DNA of 64,000 bases, taken from assembly GCF_025602895.1 (NCBI RefSeq), contig NW_026516206.1, positions 1,054,001-1,118,000 of the forward strand, written 5' to 3'. The position numbers and the translations under genes are program-made. Shown here piece after piece: positions 19,878 to 31,155 of the stretch. Position 1 is the first letter of the stretch; each line of letters begins with the position of its first letter. This stretch comes from Polychytrium aggregatum (taxonomy: Eukaryota; Chytridiomycota; Chytridiomycetes; Polychytriales). Below the pieces are notes generated by a model that had not been told where the DNA came from, ran no database searches, and saw only the letters and a list, made by a program, of their open reading frames with translations.

Positions 19878-21305
19878 GGACCCCGTCGATGTGAGTCGTC
19901 TCTCCTGCCTCCTCTGTCGGCAGTTGCCCCCTTGCGGGTGGGCTTCATGATGGGGCGGACTCCCTCGCGGCGATGCGCTTGGGCCACCAGGACGGCCGCG
20001 TTGGCTCGTGGGCCGTTTTTTCATTCGACCGGAGAACGCAGCGCGCCGGCCACACCACGTTCCTGGTGGCTCCACTTGCGCTGCTGGTCATGATAACGAT
20101 AGCTGTTGCACGCGCGCTATCGACCGACGCCGTGGCCTCGCTGGTCTGATTCTCATACCGCTGCCTTCTGCTGAATCCCGTCTGCAGGTTCCCTCATCCG
20201 CGTGCGCTGCTGCTGTCTTGGCGCATCCTCCGCAGGTCCAGGATGGCCGTGCGCTCGTCCCTCCGGCTTGCTCTTTAATTTGGTGCTAGAGGCCCACACG
20301 GGGCTCCAGAATCCCCGGTGTATAATGCGTGTGTAAAATTGTTTTGATGATGTGATGATTCCACCAAGCCCTTCTCTGAACTGGCTGCGTCTTGCCTATT
20401 TAATGACGTCTGCATTTTGCTTCTTCTCTCAGCTTGTTCCTTCTTATTCTCTCAGCTTCTTCGCTCAACTTGTTCCACTCAGCCAGCCGCTCTCTTTGGC
20501 GCATCCTCTTCCCTCTCGTATGCATACTTTCTCGTTGGTGCTTCCCTCTTCCACCTTGACACGACCTCAACTTGCTTCTCCTCCCGCTCTCTTTTGCTGT
20601 ATACTGTTTTGATCTATCCAAGCCTGCGCCGCGTCTCCCTTCATGTTGCTCCGTATTCATGGACGCGCACCAAAGCGGCCCTCTTCGTGCCTTCGACCGA
20701 ATATAGATTTGGACTCGCTACTCTCTGTGTCCCAGCATATGGTCTGCAAATAGTCCTTCCGCGTGTGAATCGGTTGGCTCTCGTCGGGACTGGCATCCGC
20801 ATGCACACGCACTCTGCCCACTCACTCGCTGCTGCGGCCGAGACCCATGCTTCAAGTCGACTTGGGTCTGGGAGAACGGGCTCCGCCCTGTCGGATGGAT
20901 CGAGACGGCGGAATATTGTCCGCTCCCATGGCGATCACGGGAAAGCGGCATGACCGCACGTGTCCGTCTCGCTGGACGAGGCGAGAGCGTCAGCGAGGCG
21001 AGGGCATCTCGCTCTGGCTGCGCCACGGCCTCTGTCGCTGCGCACGCCGTCTCGGCCACACACCACCGCCAGCGACCCCAGCCGCTGCGAGATCCCCGAG
21101 ATCTCAAGACCCAAAGCGCCCTCTCTCTCTCTCGGCTCGTCTCTGTTCGGCCATCATCACACCCGCCGCTGCCGCCTGTCGCTCGGACCTCGCTCCCTCT
21201 ATACAGCGGCGCTTTCTGCTTGGCCGACGAGCACTACCATACACCCGATCTTGCTCGCGCAGCAAGACCTGATCCTGTCGCCCTCGTCTGATCACACCGC
21301 ACGCC
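19878..21305. other. Intergenic region upstream of BRR2
   Basis: No supported gene. Long CT-rich blocks (~20410-20600) and GC-rich sequence up to the BRR2 ATG at 21306 are probably the promoter and leader. Confidence 0.5.
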
Positions 21306-24300
21306 ATGGCCGAGCAAATCCAGAGAGATCAGCAGTACCAGTACACAGCCAATGCCAGTCTTGTCCTGAACGTCAACCGCTCGAGTCTCCCCCGACGAGA
21401 CCAAGAACCCAGCGGTGAGCCCGAGACCCTCTACGGACGGATCAAGAAGAATGAGTTTGGTGATCGAGCCGTTCGCACCATCGATGAACAGAAAGAAAAG
21501 GTCGAGGCCAGGAGAAAGGCCAAGGAACAGAAGCTGAAAGCCAGCGGCGCCGAGCGCGATGCCGTCAAAAAGTCGAAAAAGGATCGAGACAGGTATGTTC
21601 TTGGCCTCCTTGCCGACGCACTCTTGCTGCCGGTTCCCTGAAGCCCACGCTCTGCAGGTGTGCTCCTCTGCCGGGCTCATCTCACTACCGCTCGTGGACT
21701 GCCACATGCGCTGGCCGATGCATTGGCCGATCAGACTGCACTCGATCCCGTCCTGATACCTGTCTGTCCTTTCTGTTTGTTTATCTGCCTGGGATTGATG
21801 GCGACACACCGTTGACCCCCGCTTGGAAATGCCCCACCTATGCCATGTCCTTGGCTCGTCAGCTTTGCCCGATATGGGCACTCGAACATTCTGGCTGCCA
21901 CCGACGATTTTGAGGGCGAGACGTACCGCCCGCGAACCAGAGAGACCCGGCAGACGTATGAGCTGATCCTGACCAACATCCAACGCTACCTCGGCGACAT
22001 CGCAACCGAGTACCTCCGCGGCGCTGCCGACGAGGTCCTTGCGATCCTCAAGGACGACTCGAAGAAGGATTTCGACAAGAAAAAGGAGCTCGAGGGCGTC
22101 TTTCGAATCTCGGTCAGCTCGGTTGACTTTTCGCAGCTCGTCAACCTCTCCAAAAAGATCACCGACTACAACATCACAGACGCTGCCGAGCCCAGCAACG
22201 AGTCGGGCATGGCTCGCGACCAAGATCTAGACGAGGAGTATGGTGTTGCTGTTGTTTTTGAGGAAGATGATGAGGACGAAGACGACGACGACGAGTACGA
22301 GGTCAAGGATGCCGAGGATGAAGACGACGAAGAGAGCCGCCGAGTCGGTGCCGTCGCCGACGATGGCGAGCCCTCGGATGTTCTCAAGACCAGTGCCGCC
22401 GGCGCCGATGACATGGACACGGAGGCGGACAACGACGACTTTACGACCGTTATCACCGCCGGCGCAGCGAAAAAGCAGACCAAGGGCGCCGCTCCAACCG
22501 AGGTGCTCAACCCCCACGACGTCGACGCCTTCTGGCTCCAGCGCACCGTCTCCACATTCTACAGCGACGCCCATACGGCGCAAGAAAAGACCAAGCTTTC
22601 CTTTGGCATCCTCTCGTCTGCATCGAACCCCAGAGAGTGCGAAAACGAGCTCATGGCCCTCTTTGACTTTGACAAATTCGAGCTCGTCAAGCTCCTCACG
22701 CGCAATCGCGATGTCATTGTCTGGTGTACCCGGCTAGCCCGAGCCGAGGGTGACGAAAGGGTCAGCATCCAAAACGAAATGCGCGAAAGCGGATACGCGA
22801 GCATCCTTGAGCAGCTCCTGCTGGCACCGACCCGCAAAGCCCAGGGCGAGAGCCGTCGAGGTGTCGTCGAGGACGCCATGAAGTTCCAGCAGGCCCAGGG
22901 CCCCATCGATCCGACAGCGTTGCTGAGCGCTTCGGCAGCGACCGTATCAGGATCATACGTGCCGCGAGCCGTGATCGATCTGGAATCGATGACGTTCGAG
23001 CAGGGTGGCCATCTGATGTCCAACAAAAAGTGCAAGCTGCCCGAAGGCACCATCAAGCGAAGCAAGAAGGGCTACGAAGAGATCCACGTCCCCGCCCCCA
23101 GGAGCAAGCCCATGGCTGAAAACGAGAAGCTTGTACCGATCGCGTCTCTGCCCCAGTGGGCTCGCGCAGGCTTCAAGGGCGCCGAGAAGCTCAACCGGGT
23201 CCAAAGCCAGGTCTATCCCATCGCCTTTGGCGAAGATGAGAATCTGCTGATCTGCGCCCCGACCGGTGCTGGCAAGGTAAGCGGGTTTGCTGTCGTTGCT
23301 GTCGTTGCTGTCGTTGCTGTCGTTGCTGTCGTTGCTGTCGTTGCTGCCAAATGCGATGCAGGCGCGTGGATCAAGCCGCCGCCTACATTTTACAGTGTCC
23401 TTGGGCGCTGAGCCACGAGCCGATCTGGGCTTGTACTGACCATTTGTCCTGATATCCTCTGCGCCTGTGCCAACCGCCAGACCAACGTCGCCATGCTCAC
23501 TATCCTGAGAGAAATAGGCAAGAACATGGATGAGCAGACCGGAGCCCTCAACTTGGAGGCCTTCAAGATTGTCTACATTGCCCCCATGAAGGCTCTGGTT
23601 GCCGAAATGGTCGGCAACTTCCAAAAGCGCCTCGACAACTATGGCATCAAGGTATCCGAGCTCACCGGCGATCGCCAGCTCACCAAGCAGCAGATCGCCG
23701 AGACCCAGATCATCGTCACCACTCCAGAAAAGTGGGATGTTATCACCCGCAAGGCCACGGATCGCTCCTATACCAACCTAGTTCGTCTCATCATCATCGA
23801 CGAAGTCCATTTGCTCCACGACGAGCGCGGACCTGTCCTCGAGAGCATCATCAGCCGCACGATTCGCACCATGGAGCAGACACAGGAGCTCGTTCGCCTT
23901 GTCGGCCTCAGTGCCACGCTCCCAAACTACCACGATGTCGCCGCGTTCATGCGCGTCAAGCCCAACCGGGGCCTGTTTTACTTTGACAACAGCTACCGCC
24001 CATGCCCCCTGAAGCAGCAGTACATTGGCATCACCGAGAAGAAGGCCATCAAGCGCTTCCAGCTCATGAACGAGATCGCATACGAAAAGGTTATGGAGGA
24101 GTCCGGCAAGAACCAGATTCTCATCTTCTGCCACTCGCGCAAGGAGACCGCCAAGACCGCCAAGACTCTGCGCGACATGGCCATCGAGAAGGATACCATC
24201 GGCGAGATCCTGGGCCGTGACGCAGCCAGCCGCGAAATCTTGCAGACGGAGGCAGCCACGGTCAAGAACAAGGATCTGCAGGACATTCTGCCATACGGCT

Positions 24301-27300
24301 TCGCGATCCACCACGCCGGCATGGCCCGATCCGACCGCACCCTCGTCGAGGACCTGTTTGCCGGCGGCCACGTCCAGGTGTTGGTGTCGACGGCCACGCT
24401 GGCCTGGGGTGTCAACCTCCCCGCCCATACCGTCATCATCAAGGGCACCCAGGTTTATTCGCCCGAGAAGGGCCGCTGGGTTGAGCTGAGCCCACAGGAT
24501 GTCCTCCAGATGCTTGGTCGCGCCGGCCGTCCCCAGTTCGACACTCACGGCGAGGGTATCATCCTCACTACCCACACCGAGCTGCAGTACTATCTGTCGC
24601 TGCTCAACCAGCAGCTGCCAATCGAGTCCCAGTTCATCTCTAAGCTCGCCGACAACATGAACGCCGAGATTGTACTGGGCAACATTCGCAGCCGCGAGGA
24701 TGCGGCCACCTGGCTCGGCTACACCTATCTGTATGTCCGCATGTTGCGAAATCCGTCGCTCTACAACATCACCCCCGATGATCTGGCCGAGGATCGCTTC
24801 CTCGAACAAAAGCGAACCGACCTGGTCCACAGCGCCGCGACCTTGCTTGACAAGAGCAACCTGATTCGATACGACAAAAAGACCGGCAAGTTCCAGGTCA
24901 CCGAGCTGGGCCGCATTGCGTCGCACTACTACGTCAGCCACCAGTCCATGGCCAAGTACAACCAGCACCTCAAGCCGACGCTGAGCCTCATGGACCTCTT
25001 CCGCATCTTTGCTCTGTCGGAGGAGTTCAAGTTCATTCCCGTCCGCGAGGAAGAGAAGCTCGAGCTCACCAAGATGCTCGAGCGCGTGCCTGTGCCTGTG
25101 AAAGAGAGCATCGAGGAGCCCACTGCCAAAATCAACGTGCTGCTGCAGGCCTACATCTCGCAGCTGCAGCTCGAGGGCTTTGCGCTCATGAGCGACATGG
25201 TCTACGTCACCCAGAGCGCCAGCCGAATCATCCGAGCAATCTTTGAGATCTGTCTCAAACAAGGCTGGGCCCAGCTCGCGCGCAAGGCCCTCGATCTCTG
25301 CAAGATGGTCGATCGCCGCATGTGGTTGTCGATGAACCCGCTGCGCCAGTTCCGGTCGTTCCCGGCCGATCTCATCAAGCGGTTGGAGAGCAAAGAGTTT
25401 GCCTGGGACCGCTACTACGACCTGCAAGAGTACGAGCTGGGCGAGCTTGCCGGCATCCCCAAGCTTGGAAAGCTGATCCACAAGTTCGTCCACATGCTCC
25501 CGAAACTCGAGATCGAGGCCCATGTGCAGCCCATCACGCGCTCTCTCCTGCAGATCGAGCTGCGAATCACGCCCGACTTTACCTTTGACGAGAAGGGTGC
25601 CAGCGGCGCCGAGTCGTTCTGGGTCTTGATTGAAGACGTCGACGGCGAGCAGATCCTGTACCACGATCTCTTCCTGCTGAAGGAGCGATATGCCACCGAG
25701 GAGCACGTCATGAAGTTCACCATTCCGCTCTACGAGCCCTTGCCGCCCAACTACTTTGTGTCGATTGTGTCGGATCGCTGGCTTCATTCAGAGACGCGTG
25801 CGCCTGTTTCGTTCAAGCACTTGATCCTGCCCGAGAAGTACGTCCCGCACACCGAGCTCTTGGATCTACAGCCACTCCCGACGGCTGCGTTCGGGAACCG
25901 AGAGTTTGAGGCCGTCTACAAGGACATCCGCGTATTCAATCCCATTCAGACGCAGGTCTTCAACTCGCTCTACAACTCTGACGACAACGTCTTTGTGGGT
26001 GCGCCAGCCGGAAGCGGCAAGGTATGTGTGCTAGTTGCCGTGTGTGTGTGGTCGCAGTTTTTTCGATGGTCCTAACCTTCGCTGGGCAAGTGTGCTGAAC
26101 CTCCTCCTATCAACCTCTTCCTATCAACCCTATCCATCGACCTCCTCCTATCAACCCTCTCCATCACTCCTCTCTATCGACCTTGGCTATCGACCGTCAT
26201 CTCATTACTTTCCTGTCTCCTATGCTCTAGACGATCTGCGCCGAGTTTGCTCTGCTTCGCCTCTGGGCCCGCAACCCGCGTGCTCGCTGCGTCTACATTG
26301 CGCCAAACGCCGACGTTGCTGAGCTGCAGATGGCCGACTGGAAGTCCAAATTCGGCAAGCTTCTGGGCGGCAAGAACATTGTGCTGTTGACCGGCGAGAC
26401 AACGGCCGATCTCAAGTTCCTTGAAAAGGGCGACATCATCTTCTCGACCCCGGAGCACTGGGACATGCTCTCCCGCCGCTGGAAGCAGCGCAAAAACGTT
26501 CAGACGATTGGGCTATTCATCGTGGATGAAGTTCACTTGATTGGCAGCACTCCCTCTGGCCCGACGATCGAGGTCATTGTGTCGAGGATGCGCTTCATCA
26601 ACGCCCAGATCGAGGGCAAGATCCGTATCGTTGCCCTGGGCACCTCGCTTGCCAATGCCCGCGACCTGGGCGAGTGGATTGGCGCCAACAGCCACTCGAC
26701 CTTCAACTTCCACCCCAACGTGCGTCCGATTCCGCTCGAGATCCACATCCAAACTTACAACATCCCGCACTTTGCCTCGCTGATGATCGCCATGAGCAAG
26801 CCTGTCTTCCTCGGCCTGACTCAGGTTGCGCCCGGCCGGCCGGCCATCGTCTTTGTTCCAAGCCGCAAGCAGTGCCGCCTGACGGCCATCGAGCTGCTGA
26901 CGCTCTGCGCTGCCCAAGGAACGGCCAAGCAGTTCCTGCGATGCAGCGAAGATGCCATCGAAGAGTATGTCCAAAAGATCGAGGACAGGCATCTGGCCGA
27001 GACCGTTTCCTACGGCGTGGCCTTCTTCCACGAGGCCCTGAGCCGCAACGACAAGCGCATCGTCGAGACGCTCTTTGAGAGCAACGCCATCCAGGTGGTC
27101 GTTGCCAGCAAGGATACCTGCTGGGGCATTCGTCTGCGCGCGCAGCTCGTCGTTATCATGGGCACCCAGTTCTACGAAGGACGGGAGCACCGCTACGCCG
27201 ACTACCCGATTGCCGAGGTTCTTCAGATGATGGGACGAGCCACCCGTCCGGCCCCTGGCGAGAGCGCAAAGTGCATTCTGATGTGCCAGGCGGTCAAGAA

Positions 27301-28657
27301 GGACTTTTACAAAAAGTTCCTGTACGAGGCGCTGCCGGTCGAGTCGCACCTCGACCACTTCCTGCATGACCACTTCAACGCCGAGGTTGTCACCAAAACC
27401 ATCGAGAACAAGCAGGAGGCCGTCGACTATCTCACTTGGACATTCCTCTACCGCCGCCTGACCCTCAACCCGAACTACTACAACCTGCAGGGCGTCACGC
27501 ACCGCCACATCTCGGACTATCTCTCCGAGCTCGTCGAGACGACCCTCGAGGACCTGGCCAACTCAAAGTGCATCGAGCTCGAGGACGACAACATGGGGCC
27601 CCTCAACCTGGGCATGATTGCGGCCTACTACTACATCAAATACGAGACCATCGAGCTCTTCTCGATGTCGCTGACCCAGAAGACCAAGCACCGTGGTCTG
27701 CTGGAGATTATCGCTGCGGCGGCAGAGTACTTTAGCGTGCCCATTCGCCACCACGAAGACAGGGTGCTCAAGCAGATCTACGACCGGCTCCCTGTCAAGG
27801 TCGAGAACCCCAACTTTATGGATCCACACGTCAAGACCAACATCCTGCTTCAGGCGCACTTCTCGCGCATCCAGCTGCCACCTGATCTGGAATCCGACCA
27901 GAGATCGATCCTCACGCGAGTGATTGCCCTGATCCAGGCTGCCGTTGATGTGATCTCGTCCAACGGCTGGCTCGACCCTGCGGTCACGGCCATGGAGCTC
28001 TCGCAAATGTGCGTCCAGGCGGTTTGGAACCGCGACTCGGTGCTCCGACAAGTGCCGCACTTGACGCTGCCTGTGATCGAACGGCTCAAGGGCAAGGGCG
28101 TCGAGGACATTTTCCAGCTCATGGAGATGGACGACGATGACCGCAACCAGGCCCTGGGCATGGACGGCAAGCGCATGGCTGACATTGCTCGGTTTGCAAA
28201 CCGGTACCCCAATATCGAGTTGTCGTTCGATCTCTCGGAGGACGAGGCACACCAGGGCGACATGGTGACCCTCAAGGTTGTGCTCGAGCGCGATGTCGAC
28301 GAGGACGACGAGAACAGCAGCGGCCCCACCGACGTCGGTCCTGTAATCGCACCGCACTTCCCCGTCAAGAAGGATGAGGGCTGGTGGCTTGTTGTCGGCA
28401 ACCCCAAGGACAAGACGCTGCTGGCGATCAAGCGCCTGACACTGCAGCGGAAGCTGACTGTCAGCCTGGACTTTGCCATCCCGGAGAGCGTCCTCGGCGA
28501 CGTCGACTTCAAGCTCTACTTTATGTGCGACTCGTACACCGGCGTCGATCAAGAGTACGACCTGCCGATCAAGGTTCTCGAGGGCAACGACGCCGGCGAG
28601 GACGATGACGACGGCGACGAAGGCGACGACAGCGACGAGGAGATGGAGGACGCCTAG
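21306..28657 (+). CDS. BRR2: Pre-mRNA-splicing helicase BRR2 (U5 snRNP, Ski2-like, two helicase cassettes)
   Basis: Exons 21306-21592, 21863-23276, 23481-26021 and 26231-28657 join in phase to 2222 aa, close to yeast (2163) and human (2136). The N-terminus ([26 protein letters not shown]) and the block [13 protein letters not shown] match the Brr2 N-terminal region; an acidic stretch follows. Cassette 1: Walker [10 protein letters not shown] (~567), DEVH box [15 protein letters not shown] (~671), motif [14 protein letters not shown], then a winged-helix and a Sec63 domain. Cassette 2: Walker [10 protein letters not shown] (~1414), [13 protein letters not shown] (~1511), motif [15 protein letters not shown] (HANRP-like region in animals), second Sec63 domain, acidic tail. 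It unwinds U4/U6 during spliceosome activation in the nucleus. Both Walker A motifs are interrupted by an intron between Lys and Thr. Confidence 0.97.
23287..23346 (+). repeat. 9-bp tandem repeat (TTGCTGTCG)n in BRR2 intron 2
   Basis: There are six to seven near-perfect copies of a TTGCTGTCG unit, starting 10 bp after the donor of the intron that splits the first Walker A motif. The repeat is a multiple of three and leaves the frame open if the intron is retained. Confidence 0.8.
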
Positions 28658-28765
28658 GAATTTTGCCGTGTCTGGTGGCCCCGTGGCCAGGGTGGGGGAG
28701 CGGGAGGGTGGGGACCGCACGCAACACAGCGCATTGAGAACATGTGACGCAGCCCCGAGCTCCAC

Positions 28766-28771
28766 AATAAA
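28766..28771 (+). terminator. AATAAA polyadenylation signal, BRR2
   Basis: An AATAAA hexamer lies 109 bp after the BRR2 stop, a few bases before the inserted short Fanzor-element copy. Confidence 0.5.
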
Positions 28772-28775
28772 GGCA

Positions 28776-29078
28776 ATCCAATAAAAAACGGGACACCCGG
28801 GTTTTTGACCATTCATCGAATATTTTGTTACCCAATGTTATCGCGCGCTGGCCATGACCATTCGCCGGACAGTGTGGAATCGCGACGTCAATGCGGCGCG
28901 CAACATGATCGCAGTGTGCAGGTCGATTGTGGAGATCGGAGAGCGACCGGCGGTCTTCACTCGGAGGCTGCCAAAGTGATCTGTTTTATTTCTTGTGGCT
29001 TTGCTAGACGCGAGCACAGCACATACTACTGTTCATGGAAACGGCTATATTGTCCCGTTTTTTTCTGAATAAAGTGTA
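28776..29078 (+). mobile_element. MITE-like internal-deletion derivative of the Fanzor element
   Basis: Positions 28783-28866 match 1507-1590 with one difference, and 28864-29078 match 4514-4728 with about five. The two parts are joined at a shared GCC triplet, so ~2.9 kb of the full element (transposase relic and most of the Fanzor gene) is gone. The left and right inverted repeats are intact and TA lies on both sides (28782-28783 and 29077-29078). What is kept of Fanzor starts at the last zinc-finger/RuvC-III codons (RTVWNRDVNAARNM) and runs through the stop, the 3' UTR and the right end. It is inserted ~120 bp downstream of the BRR2 stop and within its likely 3' UTR or termination zone. 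Confidence 0.88.
28910..29078 (+). ncRNA. Predicted stand-alone omegaRNA-like region in the short element (guide would start at ~29079)
   Basis: This segment corresponds to 4560-4728 of the full element, where a Fanzor omegaRNA scaffold is expected. It is the main internal sequence that survived the deletion. The flanking DNA differs from that of copy 1, so a transcript would carry a different guide. Inference only; expression and folding were not tested. Confidence 0.3.
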
Positions 29079-29135
29079 AAGGACGACTGAAAACTAGGGG
29101 CGAGAAAGGCGGCCGCGGAGTGGGGATGGTGATGG

Positions 29136-29183
29136 GTGTGGTGATGTGCGGTGTGGTGATGTGCGGTGTGGTGATGTGTGGTG
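29136..29183. repeat. 15-bp tandem repeat next to the MITE
   Basis: About three copies of GTGTGGTGATGTGCG lie ~60 bp beyond the right border of the short element. Confidence 0.6.
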
Positions 29184-30130
29184 GTAGTAATCCACAACCA
29201 AGACAGACAACGATGGCAGACGATGCGAGGAAATGATAACCGGCGATGGTTGGTCTGCCTTGCCCTGCCGCGTGGACGAAGGAATTGCAGTTCATCAGCC
29301 CGCACGCCTCGTCACGAAGTGGATAGGCGTGTGTCATCTTTGCTTGGCCGTGGCTTCATCCTGCTCTGCCTCCTCTGCCTCCACCACAACCACAGGTCCG
29401 ATCGATCGGGCAGCTGAAGGGGACAGGCCCACGCCGACGGGTCTTGTGCTCATTCAGATGGTCGGTGTGTAGCGCCGGTGGAGTGCGGGGAAAGGGGAGG
29501 GAAAGGGATCGCCTGGACAGGCAGACCGACCATCAGACAGATATTTGCTTGGCGCTGTCACTGCTGGCCCAAGACGCTGGGGGGGGGGCACAAAAGGGCC
29601 CAAATGGTGCGAGCCTGCGAACAAGGGTGCAGGCGAGAGTGCATTGTGCAGCCGGACAGCGCCGATGCGGGAAGTGGGTGGATGAGCAGATGGGGGAAGC
29701 AACGAGATGAGATGAAGACAATGGGACTTGCCAAGCAGGGAAAGGATGAGAAAGAATCCAGAGATGGGGAGGCGGACGGAAAGCACAGATGCCAAATCAA
29801 ACCAAGACCGGGAGTGGTCACAAAAGTCAGTTGGTTGGCCAAGAATGTCAGTCGGTTGGTCAGACAGGCAGCTTCGCCCACCCTCCTTCGCCTCGAGATT
29901 GCCCGCTGACCTGAGCCAAAATTTCGCCTCAGAGCCGTCAACGAGTGAAGGAAGGCGGACGACCGACTTGTGGTGCGGGAAGCCGCCGGAGGAGAGCTAC
30001 TCGTGGTTCCAATCCCGCGACAAGACGAGGTGGAGCCCCCTTCCCAGACCCGCAACCACAGGGCGATTGAAGGGAATAGATGGAGGCGGCGGACAAACAA
30101 ATATCTGCCGGGATCAGCAAGGGACCAGTC

Positions 30131-30182
30131 CGGGATCTGTCCGGGATCTGTTTGGGATCTGTCCGGGATCTGCCTGGGATCT
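30131..30182. repeat. 10-11-bp tandem repeat (CGGGATCTGT)n
   Basis: Five imperfect copies with variation at the two bases between GGGATCTG units. No gene context. Confidence 0.6.
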
Positions 30183-31155
30183 TGTGGATGGATCCGCTGG
30201 TGGGAATGGGCGGTTGATTGCTGGGCGTTGACTGTCGGGTGTCATAGCAGCGCTGGCGGCTATCGAAATGGCCAGCAAGCCTCGGGGACAGCTGAGGCGT
30301 ATTGTTACATTTACTAGGATCGACAGGCCACCTCCCGCTGCTCCACCCGCCCCGACTGCCATTCAATTTCAGAAGAGAAGCACGAGCCGACATCGTATCT
30401 ATTCAAGATGCATGGACAGTGGTGATCTGATGGCATCGGCAGTAACCGGCCACTAGAACCCACTTTGGAGACAGCTAGCTACGGTCGACTGTAAGGACGG
30501 ATAGATCTATTGACGATGGAACCGAGGTGGGGAGGAGAAGTGGTTATGCAACACACAGAGAAGGAAGGGACGGCGGGAATCATGGGAGCTGCAATTGATT
30601 CGTGCAAAGGAGATTTGGCGGGAGCGTCAAAGCAAAGAAGCAACCGAATAGAAGAAGAGAGCCGGAAATATATGGCCAAAATGGAGGGAAGTGCCAGTGA
30701 AATGTGGTGCAAGTATCGCAGGCAACGGTAGACTCGCCGTGAGGCGTCGAGAATGGGGATGGGTGTCGCTGACGAGGTGGAGCATGCCGACTTGAAAGTG
30801 TTAAAGGGGGCAGCAATGGACGGATGGAGATGGGAGACACAACCGGAAACGAATATAGTACATTAAAACATGGCCACTCGTACGAGTATATGAATTAGAA
30901 CCAAGTTGACCAAAACATTAGAAGAGTGAAGCTGACACAAGGGCCTGTCCACTGCAGGACAGGAGAGCCGGCGACGAGCAGGCAAGGGAGGGGAGGGAGT
31001 TTGATGCAGAGAGGAACATGAACGACTTCCCAGGTCGATGGGGGATCGATGGAAAGAGAACGAGAGCGAGCCGGAGCCGGAGCCGGAGCCCATCGGCGAT
31101 GTGCATAGTATCGGGAGATTATGTCGAGTCGTCGTCGCTGCTATCGTTTCGCCTA

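Larger units (their letters stand above)
29079..31155. other. Intergenic region between BRR2 and the convergent velvet gene
   Basis: No supported gene. It holds two minisatellites: 29136-29183 (15-bp unit with GTGTGGTGATGTGCG) and 30131-30182 (CGGGATCTGT-like units), and a G-run at 29580-29588. Confidence 0.5.

Noticed and set aside
23778-25787. 669-aa open frame antisense to BRR2
   Set aside because: It lies wholly within a conserved BRR2 exon; an antisense shadow.
27563-28816. 417-aa open frame antisense to the BRR2 3' end
   Set aside because: A shadow of the second helicase cassette; it begins inside the short transposon end.
28805-29068. 87-aa open frame across the MITE
   Set aside because: It is in a different frame from the Fanzor remnant and crosses the deletion junction; a chance ORF.
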